From Bimuria novae-zelandiae CBS 107.79 (lineage: Eukaryota; Ascomycota; Dothideomycetes; Pleosporales; Didymosphaeriaceae): DNA of 64,000 bases. A program made the position numbers and the translations under genes. The stretch lies in assembly GCA_010015655.1 (NCBI GenBank), contig ML976711.1, positions 1-64,000 of the forward strand, written 5' to 3'. Positions 13,801 through 25,800 of the stretch are shown here, piece by piece (positions within the stretch are counted from its first letter, which is position 1; each line of letters opens with the position of its first letter). The notes beneath the pieces were generated by a model. It was not told the DNA's origin. It saw only the letters and a list, made by a program, of their open reading frames with translations, and ran no database searches.

Positions 13801-16800
13801 CACATGAAGCTCATACGAGCCGACTTCATGTGGGCCGGGGACGCCATCGTGAAGTACAGGGAAAAAGCACGGTTCGATCCCAGCAAGGTACGCTCTCCAG
13901 AAGTTTAAATCAGCATCGCGGTTACTGGTAAGAGTGTGGGCGACAAAGCTACTGTAGAGTGGCCCCACATCAGTCCGGCTAAGCTTGTGCTCGTAGGCTC
14001 GTGCAAGGTCGTTCAAGATGATTGGGATCGAGCTGCCGTCGCAGATGGCGTGGCTCATCTCCAGCTTGACCCAGAGATCGTTCGTCTTGGTTTGACAGAT
14101 TGTTAAGCGGTGGGGAGAGTTGAAGTCACGGAAGTCGATCAGTGGTTGTTGTCGCAATAATCGGGCGGCACTGTCCGTGTCACAGTCTGCGACCCACGCA
14201 ATCCTGCCCGGTCGCTCTCTGAACACGACTTGATCCATCACTCCTGTCTTCGAAAGGCTCTCAATGAAAACGGTCCGCAAGATAGGGTGGCGCTGCACCA
14301 CAATTTGCCATGCTTGGGCAATCTTACGGGGATTGACCGATAGCCCAGGGACTGTGGACCGAACTTCCATAATGCAGTGATACGAGTACAGCTCGGGGTG
14401 CTTGAGTTGAGAAAGAAGCATGCCTTGTTGCATGGGAGATGCAGGATATATGTCTTCAATGTCCTCGACCATGGTACCCGCAGGTAGTACCACAGAGAGC
14501 TTGGACATCCCATTGTAGATCAACGGAAGCAGTTTGAAATTGTCCAGACTTGGTTCAGATCGCAGCTGAAGTAGCTGGTCTATGGCATCAACAAGGGTCT
14601 GCTTGCATTCCGTGATCCAGCGTTTGATCTCAAGATGGCGGATCACGTGACGGTTGAAGTCAAATGAGAGCTTTATAGTGCCTTGTTTGACGAGTGCAGT
14701 GATTTCGAAAAGAGCAAGCCGCGGTGTGTTCGCGGATATATCAGTCGTCGAAATGTGAGCCACTCGCTGCAGTGGGGTGTTCTTGCGCTCCATATTTTGC
14801 ATTCTCCCCAGGTAGTTGAAGCTTATTTCGGCAGGCCAATGCGATGCAAAAGCATCCTGACCTGAGCCGGTAAGAATTCGATGGGCGAAGTAGGGCCTGC
14901 CTTTGTCCGGGGTCCTTTCGCGGACACTTGAAACCCATCGAATAGTGCTCACGATATCAGTTTGGTCTTCGAGAGCCACCGGCAGATGGATAGGTGTCAT
15001 TGTAGTGAACCATCCCACCGTGCGACTGAGGTCTTGGGAGTCGAAACCTTCGCGGCCATGGCCCTCATTGTGTATGGAGGCGGCACGACGATCCGGGAAC
15101 ACCTTCCGGAAGGACTCTAGTAGCGCTGCAATGAAGACGTCAACAGGCTCCGTGGAAAGTGCGTCATGGGCGCCCAAAAGAAGCATTGAATCTTTTGCAC
15201 TGAGCTCGAATTCTTCGCTGATGACATCGCCATAAAGATTTTCGGATGGTTCAATACCCCAGTATTCAAAATCGGCCGGTGGTATACTAGTCAGTGGCAT
15301 TATCCTTGCGGCTGAATCTTTGCGGGCTTGTGCGGCTTGCTGTCGCGTCCAGGCATGGAACGGAAGGCTTTGAGGCGGAGGTGCTGCGCCGCCGAGGAGG
15401 CTCTCAAGATCGTCCAGGATAATGCCCCAAGAAACGACATCGATTACCAGATGATGCGCCACCAACGAAATCGCCTGAGAAAAGTTGTCGTCGATATCAA
15501 ACAGGTCAGCAGCGAAGACTGGACCCTTCACGATATCCAGAGAAGCTTGGGTTTCATCGATGACCGGTCTCATGAACTCTTCCTTGGCAGAGCTGACACG
15601 ATGAAGCTGCAGCCGGAACGGATGCGGAACCATTGCAACGCTTTGCTTCCAAACACCAGACTCGTCCCGAAAATAGCGTGCGCGTAGCATGGGGTGGGCA
15701 CTGACCAAAGCTTCTAGCGCGGCCTTGATCTCCTCCAGCTCAAAGGCCCGGGAAAGCTTGAAGATGGTGCTTTGATTGAAGTGATTATAGTAGTCACCCA
15801 CTGTGTCGAAGAACAGCTTCTGTATCGGCCCAAGATCGAATGGGAGGTCGTAATCTTGAGTTTGGGACGGATGGACTGCCTTGGACTGGGTACCCGATAC
15901 TGCAGCAAGAGCGGCAATGGATTTCGACTTCACCACGTCTTGAACGCTAATGGCTAAACCTTGAGCGCGACACATCGATGAGACCTGCATGGCAGCAATG
16001 GAGTCACCTCCAAGTCTCAAAAAGGACTGGTTGAGGCGAATATCTCCAGGTGCCAGGTCAAGAACCTTCGCAAAGATTGTTTGGAGCTTTCGATCGACCC
16101 CTTCTGTCTCTATCTCAGGTTCATATAATCCCAGTGTCGAAATCCTGCGATAGGTATCGGTGCCCATAGTTTCAAGCCACCGGACGACCCGCCTTCGATC
16201 CATCTTGGCTGATGGCATCAAGGGAAACCGGGTGATGGCTACCCATAGTGATGGTACCATATAAGATGGAAGGCGTGTCTCAAGGCGTTCTCGGGTTGTT
16301 GCAATGCTGAAAGAGGCTGCCTCTTTGGACAGTAGTTGCATTTCTGCCGCTGAAGCGCCGGAGAGGGCCACGTCTCGCAGCGAAACGACACCGACCAGAC
16401 GCTTAGCACATGGACCGACTTTGGGTACAGCTACCAGCGCGTTCTGGACTGAGGGGTCTTGCATGAGATGGTGTTCTACTTCCTGCACCTCTAGTCTCTG
16501 CCCGCGTACTTTCGTCTTGTATTGCGTCAGCTCTTGATCATCCTCCTCAAAGCATGAGAAACGTACCTGATTGTCTTTGCGCCCAAGGTAAAGAAGTGTA
16601 CCATCTTCGTTGTACCTCACAAGATCACCTGTCTTGTAGAATCTCCTCGAGGCACCAACTTGCAGATTTTCACCCAAGGTCCAGCCGACACGATCGACGT
16701 AAGCTTCTGCTGTCTTCTCAGGATTGTTGAGATATCCCGAACCAACCCCTCCTCCCTCCAATAGTAGCTCACCCACAGCACCGACAGGCACGAGATGATT

Positions 16801-19800
16801 GAGATCATCCCGGGAGACTACCCATCCCCTAGCGGTGACCACCTTGCCCAAGTTGTTTGGCTTGCTGGTCGGAGACATGATGTTCACCGTGGCTATGGCA
16901 CTGCATTCGGTTGGACCATAGCCGTTGCACAAGGTCACTCGATCAGCCCAAGTGAGCAAATCATGTTGCGACATGGCTTCGCCGACTAAGAGAAGGGTCT
17001 TTAAGCCAGGAACTTGGGACGGATGGATCATCCGCACCACCGAAGGAGTAAGACAGGCTAAGCTGACCCTCATTCGATTGACGACCCCAGCGAGATCGTT
17101 TGTCCGTGAAGCCTGGTCAGGCACACATACCGTGCCTCCCATGATCAAGGTGCTGAATATCTCGATCAGACAGGCATCGAAAGTGTAACTGCTGAATTGA
17201 AGTACGCGAGAGGCTTCCGAAAAGCCAAAGGCAGGAGCAAAGGCTGCAGATGCTGATGTGAATGCGCGGTGACTGATGACGGCTCCCTTTGGGGTTCCAC
17301 TCGTCCCTGAGGTGAACATTACGTACCCAGTCGCGTCGCTTTGGACATGAGGGAGATCATGCAGCCGATCTTTATGATCGTCGGTAGCTTCTCGGTCCAC
17401 GATTACAGCCTTGCAAGGGATGGATTTGCACAACGACTCCTGTTGTGCCCCGCAAAGTAAGAGCGCCGCTTGCACATTGCTAACAATCTCCCGTAGTCGG
17501 GGAAGGGGGCTCTCGAAGTCCAAAGGAACGAATGCTGCCCCGCACTTCATGACAGCAAACATGGCGACAATCGTCCAACCAGATTTCTCGAAACAGATCG
17601 GCACGTAGGTCTGAGGCTTGACGCCGAGAGAGACGAGCCTAGAAGCAAGCCGCGTTGTGCGCTCGTCGAATTCCCTGTAGGTAATCTCTCCAGTGTCCCA
17701 GGCGTCGATGGCAATCGACGTCGAACGAAGGACAACCTGGCTTCGAGAGATACTGTCATGGATACACTTGTTTACAATGTTGACCGGCCTGCTGTTCCAC
17801 GACGAGATCGCCTCTTGATCTGCAGTGTTGAGCATATCCAGGTCGCCTAACACATGATCAAGCGATCCCTCTGCGTTGAGTATACTGACCAGGAATTGAA
17901 ACTGATGAAGGAGTCGTTGGACTAACCATGGCTGAATGATCTGACCATCATAGTGAGCTTCGACTTCGATGCCGCTCTCATCGACAGAGCAATTGAAGAT
18001 GAGACCGTAATTGAAGAAGTTGGTCCCAACTGTCCCTGTGCTTTCCAAGTGCCAGAGTCCGCCTTCGGGATCCTTCATGCTATCCCCACTCGCGATAACT
18101 AACAAGCTTTGGAAGTCGCATGCAGCAGCAGTGTCAGAGCTGAGCTTGCGAATGTGCTGTAGCCCCGCGAACTGGTGTGGAATGGCGGCAGAGGTCTGGC
18201 GTTGCACATCCTGGAGGTATTCCTGAACAGTATGTTCACGCTTCAGCCTGAGGCGCATGGGAGATGTCGTGATGGTGGGGCCGACAATATCTTCCATGCC
18301 GGGAACAGGCAGCTCGCGCCCACTGTTAGTTTCTCCCCATAATACGTCGTCCGATCCAGAAAAGGTTCCTAGCAGTAGGGCCCAGGCCGCCCGGACCAAG
18401 GAAGGCATCGTGATGTCTGTTCCCTTTCTGTGAGTGACAAGGAAGTGGCTACGAAGCTGACCAGAGGCTTCAACCTTGTACTCCGGACTAGGAAGCTGTG
18501 GAAATTGAGGGGCGGTAACGTCCTCGAACATGGACAACCAGAATGCATCGGATTGTTTTACATCCAGTGATATAAGGCGTTTAATGAACCGCGAGTAGGG
18601 GACAACGACTGTTGAAGTTTGGTTGTCGTCGTGGTAGTAGGTTTCTACTCGATTGAGCAGAGTTGTCAAGCTCCACCCGTCATATATGGCATGATGCGCA
18701 GTCCAGACGAAGAAAGTAGAGGGAGTACCTTGACCGACAAGGGTATACGAGGCTAATGGACCACCCGGTATGACAGGGAGATGTCTGTGGGCGTTGCTCA
18801 TGTCCTGTATGTCTTCTAGATGAGTCCATTCGATGCCTTCACGTACCACAACTTGGAGGAAGCCTTGGTCTTCTATCCAAATGATGCGTGTGCGCAATAT
18901 GGCTTCCTCGGCGAAAACCTTATCCCAAGCCTTTTGGAAGCGCTCAACATCGATATCGGAAGGTAATCGATAAATCGTCTCGGCCACATAGGAGCCGGGT
19001 TCCTTCGAAGAGAGCGCAATGAGGCCCTCCTGAAGCCGACTGCACGGATATATGTCTTCAATGGAGTCGGGGAATAGTCCGCATTCGGATGCAGCCAATT
19101 CGACGATGTGCTGCTTCTTGGCTTCCGGTATGAGCTCGAACGGGACCATTTCAGGCTCGGTGGCGGCTGAAAGCTCATCAGAAGACAGCAATGAAATAGT
19201 AGCCGCCATGTCGGCTAGCTTAGGCTGAGCAAAAATGTTGGAGACAGCGAGTACCATGCCTTCTTTGCGACAAGCCGTGACCAAGCGCATCGCCCCAATC
19301 GAATCTCCACCTAAACGGAAGAAGGAATCATCAGCACCGATAGAGTCGGGAGGCAGATTGAGAACGAGAGCCCACAGTCTCGCAAGCGCAACTTCGAGAG
19401 GGCCTGCAGGTGCTCGGCCACTCTTCCCCGCAAGCCGGTAGATGTGCAAACTCTCTGCAGGTATGCCCTGTGCGAGCTGTCTTAGAATCTTTCGATTGAG
19501 CTTCCCAGACGTTGTCATTGGCATCCTTGTCATAGGCACGAACATGGAAGGCACGTAGTAGGCTGGGAGGGCATTTGCGAGAGCAATCTCTACCTCCTTC
19601 GCCTGGGTTTCTACGACACTTGTCATCTCTCCAATTGCCGGGATGGCTGATTCGGGTGAGATCAAAGCGTCGTTCAGACAAATGAACCCCACCAAAGCTT
19701 TCGTTCCTTTGGCGTCTGCGAACTTGACCAATTCCACAGCAGATTGGGCGCTAGAGGGAAGTGCGAGCTTCAAGTGATGCTCGATTTCTCCGAGCTCGAT

Positions 19801-22800
19801 CCGTTGTCCGTTCAACTACCCCGTATCAGCATCCTGAGGTCTGCGAAGTTCGTGCGACCATTTGACTTACCTTGACTTGGGAATCCTTCCTCCCCAGATA
19901 CATCATCTCTCCAAAGCCAGTATAGTGGACCAAGTCACCTGGGACGGTTAGCTATGGAACAAGTTGACAATAGTGCGTCCATGACATGAAGACCCGAAAG
20001 TGCGTTAAAGGTCCGAGGGCCAGTCCATCAGGCTGCCCTATAAGATCCAATAGAAGCAGCAAATGTTTTACTCCACGCTCACAGAAGGAGATGAATGCCT
20101 ACCGGTGCAGTAGAAACGACGGCTGGTACCCTCTCCCGCACGAGCCCACGCCGGGTCCCGTATAAAAGCCAGACGAGTTTTCTCTGGATCCTGTAGATAA
20201 CCACGTGCTAGAATAGGTCCTTCAACAAGAAGCTCGCCTTTGCAACCGATAGGAACCAGACGGTTGCGGTCGTCGGGATCCACGATCCAACTCACACTAC
20301 CGACAGCTTTTCCAATGTTGCTAGGCTCGCCATGCTGCTTGAAGTCTTTGAAGGCCGAATTGACAGACGCTTCACTAGGCCCGTATTGACCTACGACGTG
20401 CACATACGGAGTCCAAAGGTCTAACACCGCTTGAGTGAGACCTTCGCCGCCAAGACCCAATGTCTTGATCCCGGGAACGTCTTTCGGATCTATCAGTGAG
20501 GCGACGGTAGGGGTCAGATCCATGATGTTCGCGCCCAGGCGTGAAATTGCACCTGCAATATCATTCATACCTAGGAGTCAGGAACGATTAGTGAACGAAA
20601 ATAATGCAACATGCGTGTATACATACGATCCTCTTCCGAGGGGACTAGTACACAACCACCCCTCTGCAACGTTGTGAACATCTCTTCCAGAGAGTTGTCA
20701 AACGTATATGAGCTCCACTGTAAGAACCGTGTGTCGCGTCCTATACCCAACTTTTCTCCGTGAGCATTGGCACTTGTGGCGAATGCTGCATGTTCCAACA
20801 CCACACCTTTTGGTTTTCCGGTTGAACCGCTCGTGAATATGACGAAACACGGATTGTGAGGCTGAACAGACAGGCAGGCTGGACCTTCGACGTCTGATAG
20901 ATCATCGAGCAGGACAGAGTCGACAATGACCACATCTGGAACAATGTCCTCGAATAGCTCCGATCGAGCAGCAGTGGTCAGTACCACCTGAGCTTGGGTA
21001 TCATCCACTCGTGATTCAAGTGCCGCCTTCGGGTGCTTAGCGTCTAGCGGAACCGCTGCCCCACCGGCTTTAAGAACAGCTAGCATCGCAACCACGGCAA
21101 ATGAACTCTTGTCGAAGCACGTAGGAACGAAAAGCTCTGGCCCAACCCCGAGATCAACGAGGTAATGCGCCAAGCGTCCGGTAACGGCATCCAGTTCAGC
21201 ATATGTGTAGTCGGCATCGTGCCCACGGATTGCGGGAGCATCTGGCTGTGTCTTCACCCACTCTTGGAACCGATGATGTACACACTCGTGAATGGTGTCA
21301 GGGATAATGTTCCACTCTTGGATCTTCTGCCAGTGTTTCCCACTGAGATGATTGAGAGAATCGAGGCTCTGTTTGGCGCTGTGGAGAATATTCTCCAAAG
21401 CACGCACGAATGTGCTAGCGACGTTGTCGGCCTGGCTAGCGGAGAGATGATCCGTCCAGAAGTCCAGATCAATCATGGCAGCCTCGTTGGAAACTTCAAT
21501 GTTGATCGAAACCGGGTACTCAGTTGGATCGTAGATGGGAGCAACCTCGGTGAATTTGAGCGTGTCATGGTTGGTCGCATTGTCTGGTGGCAATTTCCGG
21601 TAAGACAAGGCAGTGTTGAAAAGGCTTGCACCAGCCAGGTCCTTCAACATGTGCTGCACCTCCGCGAGGGCGATGTGGCGATGCGGTATGGCGTCGAAGT
21701 AGTCTTTTTGAACATCTCGGATAACGTCCAAAAGTGATCGAGACCCATCAGACAGCTGCACACGGCAGACAAGGGTATTGATAATGGGCCCTACCATATC
21801 TTGCACACCATGGATATCTTCAGAGTCTCTTGCGGAGGTGAGATAACCGAAGGTAACGTCTCTACTGCCGACGTAGAGACTGAGAGTCAACGCCCATGCT
21901 GTATGGAAAATGTTCGCCAACGTGATACGGTGGGCGTTGCAAAACGCTTGCAAGTCAAGGATACTGATGCTGCCGCAGTCGACTCGAATGTTTTGCAACC
22001 GCCTATGGATGACAACGCCGTCGTTCAGCACTGGGAAGGAGCATACTTCGCTCCCACTGAGGTAGTCTCTCCAGAATTGCAAACTGGTCTCCTGCGGTTG
22101 GTTCATGAGGTATGCAATGTAATCAGCGTACAGAGGCCCGTCTTCCGCTAGTTCATTCTCGTAGGCTGCTCGCAGATCATGGAAGATTATGCTCATTGAA
22201 TGACCGTCCATGATGGCATGGCTGATTTCGAGGCAACAGAAGATTCTACCATCGGTTGTATTGCATATAGTGAAGCGATGAGGAGGCTTTACGCCGGTCT
22301 CATAGCTTACCGAGCGTTGCTGTTCGATCAGTTGCAGCGCTTCTTCTGCTGTGGAGCAATTGAAATGTACGAGGTTGCTATCGGCCCTCTTGAGTACAAC
22401 CTGATCATACAAGCCTTCCTCGGCACCAACGTTCTCCAGGAAGATCGTGCGAAGGGCAGGGTGACGCGAAACGACCCTCGTCCAGTTCTCGGCAATCGTT
22501 TCCCACTCGAGTGGACCATTTGGGATGGTGAGCTCATGCACGGTCACAGCTGCATAGAAACCGGCATCTTTCGACTGGGAAAGCAAAAGCCCCTCTTGCA
22601 TGCTAGAGCAGGGATACGCGGACTCTATCTCACTGGACTGGATGCCCACTTTCGAGAGACGGTGGCACATGGCCTGGAAACGCTCCTCGTTGAGTGAAAG
22701 TAGGGGAAAGTCGCTCAAGGTAGGTCGTGGAGGGATTGTAGGTAAGGTCTGTATCATATCTTCAAGTATCTGACGGCAGCTTGACACCCATTCACGGATC

Positions 22801-25800
22801 CGATCTTGGTGTTGCATGTAGCGATTGAAGGTGAACGCGAACTTGAGTTGGCCTTTGAAAATGATGGCAGAGATCTCGAACAGACCAAAGCGAGGCGACG
22901 CGTGTCCCACATCTGCAGTGCCGCCAGCCCCGCGGGTTTCGCCAGCCATACTTTCGAGAGGTTGCAACAACGCGTCTGTGCGCTCCAATTGCTGGCAACT
23001 GTCAGCGGACGTCGACTGCTTGAGAGACACTTCATAACTAACTTGATACTGTCCGAGATAATTGAAGCTGATCTCCATTGGCCAGTGCGTCTTGTAAGCA
23101 GCATTCCCATCGCCAGTTAGCACTCGCCGAGCGAAGTAAGGTCGCCCATTGGAGGGAATCTGGCGTCTGAAATCTTTGACCATACGGACTGTTTCAATCA
23201 CATCACCTGCTGGTATGACAGCAATTGGATAGACTGTAGTGAACCAGCCTACTGTTCGTGAAATGTCTAGATTAGAGTTCCAGGGCTCTCTTCCATGCCC
23301 CTCGTTGAAGATAGCTGGAACGGGTCTGTCAGTGAAGACTTTGACCCACGAATGGAGCAATGAGGCTAAGAGGATTTCGACTGGTTCAGTCTTGAGGGCG
23401 GGGTGACACTCCCCCAGGAACAACGAGGTAAGGGTAGGGTTGAGCTCGAAGCTTGCGTGGCTGGCATTGCCGTAAGTGTTATCCGTGTGCTGGATGTTCC
23501 AGTAGCCAAAGTCGAGGGGCGGAACTTCTGCAGCTGGTAATACTTTGTCGAGCTGGAGAGTTTTGGCATGGTCACGTTGTAGCAACGCCCACTTCTGGAA
23601 AGGCAGAGCTGGTGGAAGTAACGAGCCGACTGTAAGTATCTCCTCAAGCTCCTCAAGGATGAGGCGCCAAGAGACCCTGAGAAATTTCAAAAATCAGCGT
23701 GAGCTAAAAGCAATGACGAAAGTACTTGAAGCATCTCCACTGTATTTGGGTAATGGCTTACAAGTCAATGACCAGGTGATGCGCCACAAGAAATGCATGC
23801 TGTTCGTTTTCGACCTCGAATAGATCTGAGGCGAGCAGAGGACCCGTCGCATGATTGAGACACTTCTGTGAGTCCTCGATCAATTCATCGATTTGACTTT
23901 TGGTCCGCACTATCTTGTGACGGAATCGGTACGAATTAGAGATGTCGTCCGTCACTCGCTGCTGCCAGCCTCGTTCATCCGAGTATGTAAATCGAGCTCG
24001 GAGCATGGCTAATAGCGTACAGTGAGCCTTTACGCCTATGATTGTCATGGCTGGATTTACTCACAGTGTCTGCTCACAATCTTCTCCACAGCTGCGCGGA
24101 ACACGTCTACACTTATCCTGCGTGTCACCTTCAGATAGAAAGACTGATTGAAATGACCATGACCCTGGTTTGGTAGCTGGAACCATAGAGACTGGATCGG
24201 CGTCAGATCAAAAGGCACATCGATATCCTCCACAACATCCTCTACGGCAATCTGAACTTTTTTGACCACCGTAGCCAAATCAAATATCGAGCGCGATCGC
24301 AAGATGTCCTGTACCCCAACGCTGATTCCCTGCTTACGACACTGACCCATGACCTGCATAGCAGAGATGGAATCACCACCGAGCGACAAGAACGCACGGT
24401 TCAAGGCAATCTGTCCTTCGGGCAGATTAAGCACCCGAGCCCAGATTGATCTCAGTGCACCTTCCATTGAGGATGCGGGTTGGTCTTGCGATTGCAAGCT
24501 TGCGTTGCTCGGCATGGCTTGTTGGTATGTCTCGTTGGACATGGCACTGAGCCATTGCGACGTACGCTTTCTGTCCAGCTTGCCAGAAGCGAGCAGAGGG
24601 AGTGATGTGACTGCAATCCACACGGTAGGTAGCATGTAGAAGGGAAGCCGAGTAGAAATGCGAGCACGGATTGCCTCTATAACTTCGTGAACTTGAGCCT
24701 TTACCTTGCCTTCGTACAAAAGGAGCGGCTCTCCCAGGGCATGCTCCGCGAGAGATAAAACCGCGACAAGCCGTTCCTTACACGGACCAGTCTTGGGCAA
24801 AAGTACGAGATTGTGCTTGATGGAGGCATCTAGGTTGAGATGATGCTCGATTTCGAGGAGCTCAATTCTCTGACCGTGGTATTTCTGCAGGATTTAGTGA
24901 AATCCAACCAGGGACTTTGATTACGTACTACTTGGTTGTCCTTTCGGCCCGCAATGGTGAAGCCACCATCGGGTCTCTGAACTACTAGGTCGCCGGTGAG
25001 ATAGCCTCTGAAAGGACGATTAGCTGCCCACGCGACATCAGTGACAAAGGCTTGTGCTGTCTTTTCCTCGTCACCCAAGTAACCCCGGCCTGCAATGTGT
25101 CCCTCAATCAGCAGCTCGCCAATGCACCCGATAGGGAGCCTGTGGTGGCGGTTCTCTGGGTCCACTACCCAAAAATGGCTGGCAATGGGAAAGCCGATGT
25201 TCTTGGGGTCTGTAGTAGGCTGCATTCGCAAGCAAGATGAAGATGCAACTGAGCATTCGCTCGGGCCGTAGCTGTGGAGACTGTCAGTTGATGTGCACTT
25301 GATCTGTTGAAGAAATTTACCCGTTGACGAGGTTTATCTGGGACCATGTGTCGAGGTTCGCTTGCGACATGGCTTCGCCCATGAGGATGATGGTCGCTAG
25401 GGTCGGAACCATGGAGGGTTCGAGAAAGCGAACAAAGGTAGGGGTGAGGCAAGCCCACGTGACACGCATATCGTTGATCACTTTCGAGATGTTGTTCAGT
25501 CTGTCACCTTCATTTGGGATGCACGTGGTGCCGCCAAACATGAGCGCGGACAGTATCTCGGGGATGGATGCATCGAACGAGTGTGCTGCAAACTGTAGAC
25601 AGCGGAGAGGCTTTGTGTCCATCGCAAGTCCGGTGAAATGCGCACTCGCTCCGGTGCAGTAGTTGCCATGTTCCAGCAGTGACAGCTTCGAAACGCCAGT
25701 AGTGCCTGATGTAGGGATAATATACGCGGCATTGTGGCTATCCACCTGACTCTGAGGCCGCCCTGCAAACGGCGGAAAAGTGGCAAAGAAGGCATCGTCA

